DNA from: Candidatus Aerophobota bacterium
GTDB lineage: Bacteria; Aerophobota; Aerophobia; Aerophobales; B3-G15
Length of the DNA: 5,486 nt
Reading direction: 5' to 3'
Assembly: GCA_003648845.1 (NCBI GenBank)
Contig: QMQA01000104.1
Location: 1-5,486, forward strand
In this document: positions 1-5,486 of the stretch, piece after piece
Numbering within the stretch: the first letter of the stretch is position 1
Layout of the letters: every line of letters starts with the position of its first letter
The notes under the pieces: generated by a model
What the model saw: only the letters and a program-made list of their open reading frames with translations
The model's database searches: none
What the model was told of the DNA's origin: nothing
Translations under genes and position numbers: made by a program

Positions 1-1578
1 AGCCTGGCAGTTAAAATCAGGGGTAAGAATATATATGATGTTGTGAGGATGAGTGTTAAGGAATGTCAGAGATTTTTCTCCTCTCTTCGACCTACACAAA
101 GGGAAAAGTTAATTGCCGGTGAGATTTTGAAGGAGATAATAAAACGTCTGGGGTTTATGGTAAATGTGGGATTGGACTATTTAACTCTGGACAGACGAAT
201 AGGGACTTTATCAGGTGGAGAAGCTGAAAGAATACGTCTTGCTACTCAGATTGGTTCTGGATTGGTGGGAGTAATTTATATTCTGGATGAGCCAAGTATT
301 GGCTTGCATCAGAGGGACATTAAACGTCTGCTTGATACACTGAAAGAGCTGCGGGACCTGGGAAATACCATAATTGTGGTGGAACATGACAGAAGTGCCA
401 TAGAGGCTGCAGACCATATTATTGATCTTGGCCCTGGAGCCGGGGAACATGGAGGAAAAATAGTTTTTCAGGGGAGTGTCTCCGGTATAAAAAACTGCCC
501 TCAGAGTTTAACCGGAAAATATCTCAAAGGGGAGTTGAAAATACCTCTTCCTCTCAGACGCCGCCACGCCACAGATGGCAGGTATCTTAAGGTAATAGGG
601 GCTAAGGAGCATAATCTCAAAAGCATAAATGTAGAGATTCCCATAGGAACTTTTACCTGCATTACAGGAGTTTCCGGTTCAGGTAAAAGCACTCTGGTGG
701 AGGATATTCTATATAAGGCACTGGCACAGCATTTTTACAGGAGCAGGGTTAAACCTGGCAAATATGAAAGGATAGAGGGCCTTGAACATATAGACAAAGT
801 GGTTGTTATTGATCAGTCTCCAATTGGTAGAACTCCAAGATCCAACCCTGCAACTTATACAGGACTTTTTACCCCCATCCGTCAGATTTTTGCCAGGGTA
901 GAGGAGGCCCGGATGAGAGGATACTCACAGGGAAGGTTCAGTTTTAATGTTCGCAAAGGGAGATGTCATCAATGCAAAGGCGAGGGAATGATAAAGATTG
1001 AAATGCAATTTCTACCCGATGTTTATGTTCCCTGCGATGTTTGCAAGGGGAAAAGGTATAATAGAGAGACTCTCCAGATTAAGTATAAGGGCAAAAATAT
1101 TGCTGATGTTCTGGAGATGACTGTTGAGGAAGCACTTGAGTTTTTCCATAATATTCCTCAGGTAAAAAGGAAACTGAAGACCCTTTACGATGTAGGCCTT
1201 GGTTATATTCAGCTGGGTCAGCCTGCTCCCACCCTCTCAGGAGGTGAAGCTCAGAGGGTCAAGCTTGCCAGGGAGCTTTCCAAAATAGGAACGGGAAAAA
1301 CCCTCTACATCCTTGATGAGCCCACAACAGGACTTCATTTTGCTGATATTGAGAAGCTCCTGAGTGTTTTAAACAGGCTGGTGGACAAAGGTAACACTGT
1401 TCTGGTAATAGAGCATAACCCTGATGTTATTAAAGTAGCCGATTATATCATTGATCTTGGACCGGAGGGAGGAGATGAGGGTGGGCAGGTAGTTGCCTGT
1501 GGTGCTCCCGAGCAAATAGCCCAAAATCCTAAAAGTCATACAGGACAGGTTTTAAGAGAAGTTCTAAACCAAGGTTAA
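1..1578 (+). CDS. uvrA: UvrA, excinuclease ABC subunit A (C-terminal part; 5' end outside window)
   Basis: UvrA is the damage-recognition ATPase of nucleotide excision repair. It dimerises, binds UvrB and loads it on damaged DNA in the cytoplasm. The reading frame is open from base 1, giving 525 residues of a protein that is usually about 940, so roughly the first 415 are missing. Seen in order: ABC signature of the first ATPase half, LSGGEAER (208-231); Walker B ILDEP (280-294); Walker A of the second half, GVSGSGKST (667-693); a zinc module CxxC-x19-CxxC (Cys codons 964, 973, 1033, 1042); second signature LSGGEAQR (1234-1257); Walker B ILDEP (1309-1323). All key residues are intact. The GTG at 43 is internal and not a start, because homologous sequence continues upstream of it. 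The stop TAA overlaps the stop of the convergent fdhD. There is no functional link to the Moco genes beyond adjacency. Identification is near certain. Confidence 0.98.
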   Translation, partial: SLAVKIRGKNIYDVVRMSVKECQRFFSSLRPTQREKLIAGEILKEIIKRLGFMVNVGLDYLTLDRRIGTLSGGEAERIRLATQIGSGLVGVIYILDEPSIGLHQRDIKRLLDTLKELRDLGNTIIVVEHDRSAIEAADHIIDLGPGAGEHGGKIVFQGSVSGIKNCPQSLTGKYLKGELKIPLPLRRRHATDGRYLKVIGAKEHNLKSINVEIPIGTFTCITGVSGSGKSTLVEDILYKALAQHFYRSRVKPGKYERIEGLEHIDKVVVIDQSPIGRTPRSNPATYTGLFTPIRQIFARVEEARMRGYSQGRFSFNVRKGRCHQCKGEGMIKIEMQFLPDVYVPCDVCKGKRYNRETLQIKYKGKNIADVLEMTVEEALEFFHNIPQVKRKLKTLYDVGLGYIQLGQPAPTLSGGEAQRVKLARELSKIGTGKTLYILDEPTTGLHFADIEKLLSVLNRLVDKGNTVLVIEHNPDVIKVADYIIDLGPEGGDEGGQVVACGAPEQIAQNPKSHTGQVLREVLNQG

Positions 1579-2360
1579 ATTACCCGCCAGGGATGAGTGT
1601 AAATGTTCATTCTCTTTCCCCGGAGGAAACCTATAACAGTTATATTTAATCTGTCAGCCAGAGATACGGCAAGGTTGGTAGGGGCAGAAGGAGAGGCAAG
1701 TACTGGAATAGACCCCTTAAAAGCCTTGGTTAAAATTTCCCAGGATATTCTTCCACTGACAAGAAGGAGCCTCTCCTCTGTTTCAATCTCCCGCAAGAAG
1801 CATTCACCAAGTACTTTATCCACTGCATTATGCCTGCCGATATCCTCAGCGAAAACTTCCAGTTTTTCTCTGTTGTATAAAGCAGCGCTGTGATTTCCTC
1901 CCGTGGTTTTAAAAAGGCTTGATTTTTTCTCAAACTCCTCCATAACCTCAAAAAGAAGCTTTCTTTCTATCTTGAAAGAGGAGTTTATCCTTTCCGAATT
2001 ATCTGATTGTTCTGATGGATAAAAAGAACAGACTCCACAGGAGGATAAATACAGGTTTTTTGAGAGGGATATCTTTTTGATATCCTTGCCAGGTTTGTCC
2101 ATTTTCACCTGAATAAAACTTTTCACAGGGTTAAAATAAATATCTTTTATCTTTTCTGTTTTTTGTATCATTCCCTGGGTAAAAAGAAATCCCACAGCAA
2201 GGCAGTCTACTTTGGAAGGAGTGCAAAGCAAACATCCCACCTGCGTACTATTAAGAAAAATAGTAAGGGGAATCTCTCTTATTACCTTGTCCTTAATTTT
2301 TATTCTACTTTTCCCCTTCAAACAGGTAATCTCTATATCTTGAGTGGAGGGTAAATTCAT
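1575..2360 (-). CDS. fdhD: FdhD, sulfur carrier protein for formate dehydrogenase
   Basis: FdhD takes sulfur from a cysteine desulfurase and passes it to the Mo/W-bis-pterin cofactor, which formate dehydrogenase needs for activity. The predicted protein has 261 residues, close to the family norm (E. coli about 277). Visible motifs: the sulfur-transfer loop SSCGVC with Cys108 and Cys111 (the CxxC pair); TTGGNHSAA (152-160); [15 protein letters not shown] (171-185); SGR (202-204); [13 protein letters not shown] (223-234). There are further cysteines at 13, 43, 46, 53 and 187, the first four outside the known functional loop. The ATG overlaps the TGA of the upstream larE-like gene as ATGA, and an AAGGA sits just upstream within that gene. 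The two are therefore probably cotranscribed and translationally coupled. The 3' end shares TTAA with uvrA on the other strand. Gene presence implies a formate dehydrogenase elsewhere in the genome, which is inference. Confidence 0.96.
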   Translation of the reverse strand: MNLPSTQDIEITCLKGKSRIKIKDKVIREIPLTIFLNSTQVGCLLCTPSKVDCLAVGFLFTQGMIQKTEKIKDIYFNPVKSFIQVKMDKPGKDIKKISLSKNLYLSSCGVCSFYPSEQSDNSERINSSFKIERKLLFEVMEEFEKKSSLFKTTGGNHSAALYNREKLEVFAEDIGRHNAVDKVLGECFLREIETEERLLLVSGRISWEILTKAFKGSIPVLASPSAPTNLAVSLADRLNITVIGFLRGKRMNIYTHPWRVI

Positions 2361-3163
2361 TTTTCCTTCAAAACCTCATTCATACTACCAGTTCTGTATC
2401 CTTCAAGGTCTACTGTTATGTAAGTATAACTCAGTTTTTTGAATTTTTTTACAATCTTTTCCCTGGTTTTGCCCTCTGTCAATTTCGGTATATCTTCCGG
2501 CAAAACTTCAATCCTGGCTGTGTCTTTATAGTGCCTCACTCTTACCTGAGAGACTCCCAGGTTCCTTATAAAACGCTCTGCCTCATCTACCCTTTCAAGG
2601 TCTTCTTTATTTATCCTCATTCCATAGGGAAAGCGGGAGGAAAGACAGGCAAAGGAAGGTTTGTTCCAGGTAGGAAGACCCATTTTCCTGGATAAGGTGC
2701 GGATTTCATTTTTGGTTAATCCTGCTTCCATTAAGGGTGATCTTATTCCAGACTCTTTTGCAGCTTGTAGTCCGGGTCTGAAATCTTTCACATCATCTGA
2801 ATTTGAGGCCTCTATTACTTGCTCAATATTATTTTCCGTTGCCAGTTTTTTTAATACAGAAAAAAGTTCCCTCTTACAGTAATAACATCTGTTGGGAGAA
2901 TTATTGGCAAATTCAGGGTTTTCAAGCTCCTTTGTTTCCACCAGTATATGTTTTACCTTTAACATCCTGGCCAGTTTTTTTGCCTCTTCAAGCTCTTTCC
3001 TGGGATAGGTTAGTGATGTGGCAGTTACAGCTATGACCTTATCTTTTAGAATGTCTTTGGAAAATTTTAAAAGGAAAGTGCTATCTACTCCCCCTGAGTA
3101 GGCAACCATAACACTTCCCATCTTTTTGAGTATATTCTTAAGCTTTTGAACTTTTTCTTCCAT
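2357..3163 (-). CDS. larE: LarE-family ATP-dependent sulfur transferase (PP-loop)
   Basis: The family founder LarE converts a carboxylate of a nicotinate-derived pyridinium to a thiocarboxylate, in two rounds, while building the nickel-pincer (NPN) cofactor of lactate racemase. It adenylylates the substrate and then inserts sulfur. The protein has 268 residues (L. plantarum LarE about 276). Seen: PP-loop SGGVDS (23-28) for ATP; CYYC (93-96); EASNSDD (118-124); KPSFACLSSRFPYG (168-181), whose Cys173 lies where the sacrificial Cys176 of L. plantarum LarE is expected; and a C-terminal GYRTGSMNE (255-263). The CxxC plus Cys173 gives three cysteines, a pattern compatible with the [4Fe-4S]-binding LarE subtype; I infer this without an alignment. 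It is the first gene of a two-gene operon with fdhD (ATGA overlap). The start ATG has only a weak Shine-Dalgarno, but a strong promoter lies about 35 bp upstream. No larB or larC is nearby, so its substrate could be NPN precursor or something else. Confidence 0.9.
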   Translation of the reverse strand: MEEKVQKLKNILKKMGSVMVAYSGGVDSTFLLKFSKDILKDKVIAVTATSLTYPRKELEEAKKLARMLKVKHILVETKELENPEFANNSPNRCYYCKRELFSVLKKLATENNIEQVIEASNSDDVKDFRPGLQAAKESGIRSPLMEAGLTKNEIRTLSRKMGLPTWNKPSFACLSSRFPYGMRINKEDLERVDEAERFIRNLGVSQVRVRHYKDTARIEVLPEDIPKLTEGKTREKIVKKFKKLSYTYITVDLEGYRTGSMNEVLKEK

Positions 3164-3197
3164 TTAATTCAGGCCTGTTGCCTTTTTGTCTTTGCCA

Positions 3198-3225
3198 ATT
3201 ATAGAAAATTGCCTCCCCAAGTCAA
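3198..3225 (-). promoter_or_regulatory. Sigma70-type promoter of the larE-fdhD operon
   Basis: Read on the minus strand, TTGACT (3225-3220) is followed by a 16-bp spacer and a perfect TATAAT (3203-3198). This predicts transcription starting near 3191 and a leader of about 28 nt before the larE ATG at 3163. The hexamers match consensus at 5/6 and 6/6. The leader is too short for a riboswitch. The start site is inferred, not measured. Confidence 0.8.
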
Positions 3226-3235
3226 TCAAATTTTC

Positions 3236-3263
3236 TTGACAGAGATTCTGGTTGCTTTAAAAT
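3236..3263 (+). promoter_or_regulatory. Sigma70-type promoter of the moaC operon
   Basis: TTGACA (3236-3241, 6/6) is followed by a 16-bp spacer and TAAAAT (3258-3263, 5/6 to TATAAT). Transcription would start near 3270, leaving a leader of only about 25 nt before the moaC GTG. Its -35 box is 10 bp from the -35 box of the opposing larE promoter. A Moco riboswitch, as found upstream of some moa operons, cannot fit in such a leader. Confidence 0.8.
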
Positions 3264-3283
3264 TAAAAGGTAGAATTTTTTGC

Positions 3284-3289
3284 GGAGGT
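3284..3289 (+). promoter_or_regulatory. Ribosome binding site deciding the moaC start
   Basis: GGAGGT is a strong Shine-Dalgarno whose GGAGG core ends six bases before the GTG at 3295, the best in-frame start. The alternative in-frame TTG at 3280 lies upstream of this site and only about 10 nt from the predicted transcription start, so it is unlikely to be used. The same site also precedes out-of-frame ATG codons at 3290 and 3293 that run straight into TGA (3296). Confidence 0.75.
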
Positions 3290-3294
3290 ATGAT

Positions 3295-3708
3295 GTGATA
3301 GATGTAGGAGAAAAGCCTGTTTTTAAAAGAGAGGCAAAAGCTGCAGGAAAGGTTAATATGTCAGCCTCAACCGTTGATTTGATAAAAGAAAATAAGATTC
3401 CCAAAGGAGATGTGATAGAAAATGCCCGGGTAGCTGCCCTTCTTGCCTTAAAAAAGGTACCACATCTTATTCCTCTATGCCATCCTGTGAGGATAACCTG
3501 GGCCAATATCCAGTTTAGCTTTGAAAGAGAAACTGTAAATATAGAATCAACGGTTAGGGGAATTGACAGAACCGGCGTTGAGATGGAGGCTATTACTGCA
3601 GTAGCTGTAGCCGCCCTTACCATTTATGATATGTGTAAAACAGTGGATAAAAATATAACTATAAGCAATATCAAACTGATAGAAAAGAAAAAAAAGGAGA
3701 TGGGATAA
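3295..3708 (+). CDS. moaC: MoaC, cyclic pyranopterin monophosphate synthase
   Basis: MoaC converts the MoaA product 3',8-cyclo-7,8-dihydro-GTP to cyclic pyranopterin monophosphate, the second half of Moco step 1. From the GTG start it has 137 residues. Conserved blocks: IDVGEKPV at the N-terminus, matching E. coli MVDVSAK; KGD (37-39); IPLCHP (59-64); RTGVEMEA (92-99); ALTIYDMCK (107-115). The equivalents of E. coli catalytic or essential Lys51, His77, Asp128 and Lys131 are present as Lys37, His63, Asp112 and Lys115. The protein is shorter than E. coli MoaC (161): the LTHFDEEG-like N-terminal strand and the C-terminal GGKSGDF-type tail are both absent. I found no trace of the N-terminal segment in the other two frames upstream, so this looks like a natural short form rather than a frameshift. 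GTG was chosen for its GGAGG site. The next gene starts 1 nt after the stop. Confidence 0.93.
   Translation: MIDVGEKPVFKREAKAAGKVNMSASTVDLIKENKIPKGDVIENARVAALLALKKVPHLIPLCHPVRITWANIQFSFERETVNIESTVRGIDRTGVEMEAITAVAVAALTIYDMCKTVDKNITISNIKLIEKKKKEMG
3695..3699 (+). promoter_or_regulatory. Ribosome binding site of the MOSC gene (supports its TTG start)
   Basis: AGGAG lies at the very end of moaC, directly after a run of eight A. It is separated by 10 nt from the TTG at 3710. Together with the family-typical MGEI N-terminus it supports this rare start codon and suggests coupling to moaC translation. Confidence 0.6.
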
Positions 3709-3709
3709 A

Positions 3710-4192
3710 TTGGGAGAGATTTTTTCTGTAAACATTTCCTCCCGAAAAGGTACTTCCAAATCCCCAATAGAAAAGGCTTATATAGCAAAAGATTTTGGTG
3801 TTAAAGGAGATGCTCATTTTGGTTTTTCTCACCGGCAGGTAAGTCTTTTATCCTGGGAAGATATTGAAGAGCAAAATTGTTATATCAAGGAAGGTAAATT
3901 TGATATTAAAGAGCTCAAACCTGGAGATTTTGCAGAAAATATCACTACCAGGGGAATAGATCTTTCCTGCCTTAAAATAGGAGATAAAATTAAAATGGGA
4001 CGGGAAGTTGTCTTAGAGGTTACTCAGATTGGCAAAAAATGTCACGATTTATGCGAGATTTCCAAAAAGATTGGAAAGTGTATTATGCCAAAGCAGGGCA
4101 TATTTGCCAGGGTATTGAGGGGAGGATGGGTTAGAAAAGGCGATCCGATTTTTGTGGTGAAGGATGAAAATAGGCATAATAACGGTAAGTGA
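3710..4192 (+). CDS. Stand-alone MOSC-domain protein in a Moco biosynthesis operon
   Basis: MOSC domains are related to the C-terminal domain of eukaryotic Moco sulfurase. They are thought to carry sulfur or bind Moco, but the short bacterial form found beside moaC and mog has no firmly established reaction. The protein has 160 residues, a single domain, and no signal peptide or membrane segment. Seen: GDAHFG (33-38), HRQVSLLS (41-48), GDFAENITTRGIDL (72-85), EVTQIGKKCHDLC (103-115), CIMP (124-127) and GIFARVLRGG (130-139). Cys111, Cys115 and Cys124 with His112 form a cluster suited to persulfide or metal handling; this is inference. The start is TTG, chosen because MGEIFSVNIS fits the family N-terminus and AGGAG lies 10 nt upstream. 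It begins 1 nt after moaC stops and overlaps the mog start by 29 nt, so it is placed between two Moco enzymes. The likely role is Moco sulfur or metal chemistry. Confidence 0.92.
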   Translation: MGEIFSVNISSRKGTSKSPIEKAYIAKDFGVKGDAHFGFSHRQVSLLSWEDIEEQNCYIKEGKFDIKELKPGDFAENITTRGIDLSCLKIGDKIKMGREVVLEVTQIGKKCHDLCEISKKIGKCIMPKQGIFARVLRGGWVRKGDPIFVVKDENRHNNGK

Positions 4193-4646
4193 TAGCTGTT
4201 TTGAGGGAAAAAGAGAGGATAAAAGTGGTAAGACTGTCCAGCAGATGGTCGCTTCTCTGGGCAGGATAGTTGAGTACAGAATAGTTCCAGATGAGAAGAA
4301 GCCTCTGCGCTTAGCTTTGCTTGATTTAATAGACAAAAAGCAGGTAGATCTTCTGCTCACAACAGGAGGAACAGGTATTTCTCCACGAGATATAACCCCT
4401 GAGGTGACGGAAGAGCTTGTGGAGAAAAGGATACCGGGTTTGGGCGAGTTGATGAGGATGAAAACTTTTTCTTCTTCCCGTACCTCGGTTCTTTCCAGAG
4501 CTATTGCGGGGGTAAGAGGAAAAACTCTTGTGGTTAATCTTCCCGGAAGCCCCCGGGGGGCAAAGGAATGTCTCGGTATCTTACTTCCCATTTTATCTCA
4601 TGCAGTTGATATGATCCGGGGACTTCCCCACGATGAGCAGGATTGA
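4164..4646 (+). CDS. mog: MogA/MoaB-family molybdopterin adenylyltransferase
   Basis: This family transfers AMP from ATP to molybdopterin, activating it for molybdate insertion by MoeA. The protein has 160 residues, typical for single-domain MogA or MoaB. Visible motifs: IGIITVSDSC (3-12), opening the Rossmann-like fold; TTGGTGISPRDITPE (66-80), the molybdopterin-binding loop with Asp76; and NLPGSPRGAKECL (125-137). MogA and MoaB subtypes cannot be separated here by eye. The ATG at 4164 is the first in-frame start after a stop at 4158-4160 and gives the canonical MKIGIITVSD start. It has no well-spaced Shine-Dalgarno and lies 29 nt inside the MOSC gene, so initiation probably depends on ribosomes finishing MOSC. 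Its own end overlaps the RNase Z start by 14 nt. Confidence 0.93.
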   Translation: MKIGIITVSDSCFEGKREDKSGKTVQQMVASLGRIVEYRIVPDEKKPLRLALLDLIDKKQVDLLLTTGGTGISPRDITPEVTEELVEKRIPGLGELMRMKTFSSSRTSVLSRAIAGVRGKTLVVNLPGSPRGAKECLGILLPILSHAVDMIRGLPHDEQD

Positions 4647-5486
4647 GATAACTTTCCTGGGTACCAGTGCGGGTATTCCAACGCGAAAAAGGTCCCATCC
4701 AGCTATATATCTCAGTTACATAAGAGAAAAAGAGTTTTGTTATCTTTTTGATTGTGGGGAGGGAACGCAGAGACAGATGCTTTTTGCCGGCTTAAATTTT
4801 ATGAAAATAAACCAGATTTTCATAACTCACTGGCATGGGGACCATTATCTTGGCCTACCTGGACTGATAGATACAATGAGTTTTGAGGGAAGAGTGAGAC
4901 CTTTAACTATTTATTCAACAGAGCCTGGGAGGACTAAAAATTTTATAAGTGAGGGTTGTACATCGCTTTCGTTTGAGGTTATATTTAAGAGTGTTCCGGT
5001 AAAAGGTGAGCAGGTAAAAAATTTGCTGGAGACAGATGATTTTGAAATTGTATCAGTACCTGTCAGGCATACTATTCCCGCTGTAGCCTATGCTATTATA
5101 GAAAAAGATAGAGTTAAAATTGATAGGGAAAAGTTAAAAAGCGCAGGATTGCCAGCTAAGGGAGAAATTTACGGAGAGATTAAGAAAAAAGGTAAAGTAG
5201 TAGTTGAGGGAAAAGAAGTTAAACTGAAAGATATTTGCCTGTTACAAAAAGGGAAAAAAGTTGTTTACTCTGGTGATACCAAAGTATGTGATAATCTAAT
5301 GAAAATTGCCCAGGGTGCCGATTTATTAATACAGGATTGCACTTATTTTGATGGTGAGAATTTTGAGGAATACGAACATGCCTCAGTTGGTGATGTTGTA
5401 AATCTACTGAACGAAATAGATGTAAAAAGAGTGATTTTAACACACATTAGTAGAAGATACAAGGATCAGGAGGAGCTCCGAAAAAA
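4633..5486 (+). CDS. rnz: Ribonuclease Z (tRNA 3' endonuclease), 3' end outside window
   Basis: RNase Z removes the 3' trailer from tRNA precursors as a cytoplasmic, zinc-dependent metallo-beta-lactamase-fold homodimer. The 284 residues visible are most of a protein usually about 305-320 long, and the frame runs off the right edge without a stop. Seen: FLGTSAGIPT (8-17); FDCGEGTQRQM (39-49); zinc motif HWHGDH (66-71) followed by LGLPGL; His146 in PVRHT; Asp215 in YSGDT; EHAS (248-251, His249); THISRRY (270-276, His271). All the expected metal ligands are present. The tRNA-binding exosite arm is a Lys-rich stretch around 172-190, with GEIYGE where GPLYGK-like sequence is common. Trp67 in the zinc motif recalls archaeal forms. 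The ATG lies within the end of mog (14-nt overlap, different frame), which suggests cotranscription with the Moco genes. Confidence 0.95.
   Translation, partial: MSRIEITFLGTSAGIPTRKRSHPAIYLSYIREKEFCYLFDCGEGTQRQMLFAGLNFMKINQIFITHWHGDHYLGLPGLIDTMSFEGRVRPLTIYSTEPGRTKNFISEGCTSLSFEVIFKSVPVKGEQVKNLLETDDFEIVSVPVRHTIPAVAYAIIEKDRVKIDREKLKSAGLPAKGEIYGEIKKKGKVVVEGKEVKLKDICLLQKGKKVVYSGDTKVCDNLMKIAQGADLLIQDCTYFDGENFEEYEHASVGDVVNLLNEIDVKRVILTHISRRYKDQEELRK

Noticed and set aside
43..1578. uvrA starting at the GTG at position 43
   Set aside because: The frame is open to base 1 and the residues before it continue the UvrA pattern, so this is an internal codon of a truncated view, not a start.
1632..1644. 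Palindrome TATAACAGTTATA as a uvrA terminator
   Set aside because: The arms are A/T-rich with a one-base loop and no proper U-tract follows. It also lies within fdhD coding sequence.
1603..1893. Plus-strand open frame of 96 codons opposite fdhD
   Set aside because: It lies wholly within the well-supported fdhD on the other strand, resembles no family I know, and has no convincing ribosome site.
3220..3241. FNR- or CRP-like operator around the inverted GTCAA/TTGAC
   Set aside because: The half-site spacing (10 bp) and sequence do not match TTGAT-N4-ATCAA or TGTGA-N6-TCACA. The repeat is explained by the two -35 boxes.
3164..3294. Possible Moco riboswitch or other structured leader between larE and moaC
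   Set aside because: Both predicted leaders are under 35 nt and no extended pairing is visible, so there is not enough room.
4049..4591. Minus-strand open frame of 180 codons opposite MOSC and mog
   Set aside because: It is antisense to two genes with clear motifs, and its composition (Ser/Pro-rich) is what the reverse of such codons yields.
5219..5443. Minus-strand open frame of 74 codons
   Set aside because: It is antisense to the RNase Z zinc-ligand region, which has clear motifs, and it shows no support of its own.

Overview
The window is a densely packed bacterial chromosomal segment of moderate-to-low G+C (roughly 40-45 % by eye), with canonical sigma70-type promoter hexamers, GTG and TTG starts and A-rich codon use. 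The gene content is a molybdenum-cofactor (Moco) and formate-dehydrogenase sulfuration cluster flanked by uvrA and RNase Z genes. This fits an anaerobic bacterium using a Mo/W-dependent formate dehydrogenase or a similar enzyme. A clostridial-type Firmicute or a deep-branching anaerobic lineage is plausible, but I cannot fix the phylum from the sequence.

Layout. Positions 1-1578 (+) hold the C-terminal 525 codons of UvrA, cut by the left edge. It converges on fdhD, and the two stop codons share the palindrome TTAA. Positions 3163-1575 (-) hold a two-gene operon: a LarE-family PP-loop sulfurtransferase followed by fdhD, joined by an ATGA stop/start overlap. Positions 3164-3294 are the only real intergenic space. 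They carry two back-to-back promoters, each with near-consensus hexamers and a 16-bp spacer, with the -35 boxes 10 bp apart. Positions 3295-5486 (+) hold a compact four-gene run: moaC, a stand-alone MOSC-domain gene, a mogA/moaB-type gene, and an RNase Z gene cut by the right edge. Spacings in this run are +1 nt, -29 nt and -14 nt, so it is very probably one operon.

How the genes fit together. MoaC makes cyclic pyranopterin monophosphate, and the MogA/MoaB-type protein adenylylates molybdopterin before metal insertion. The MOSC protein is a predicted sulfur-carrier or metal-sulfur-handling partner. FdhD passes sulfur to the mature cofactor of formate dehydrogenase, and LarE is an ATP-dependent sulfur-inserting enzyme. 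The divergent control region could therefore set cofactor synthesis (right) and sulfur delivery (left) together. moaA, moaD, moaE, moeA, larB, larC and the formate dehydrogenase genes are absent from this window. UvrA (DNA repair) and RNase Z (tRNA 3' processing) are housekeeping neighbours, although RNase Z is physically locked into the Moco operon.

I see no tRNA, rRNA, CRISPR array, mobile element, riboswitch or convincing intrinsic terminator. The points most worth a second look are the LarE-FdhD coupling, the mirrored promoters, the A8 tract at the moaC/MOSC junction, and the start-stop mini-ORF over the moaC start codon.
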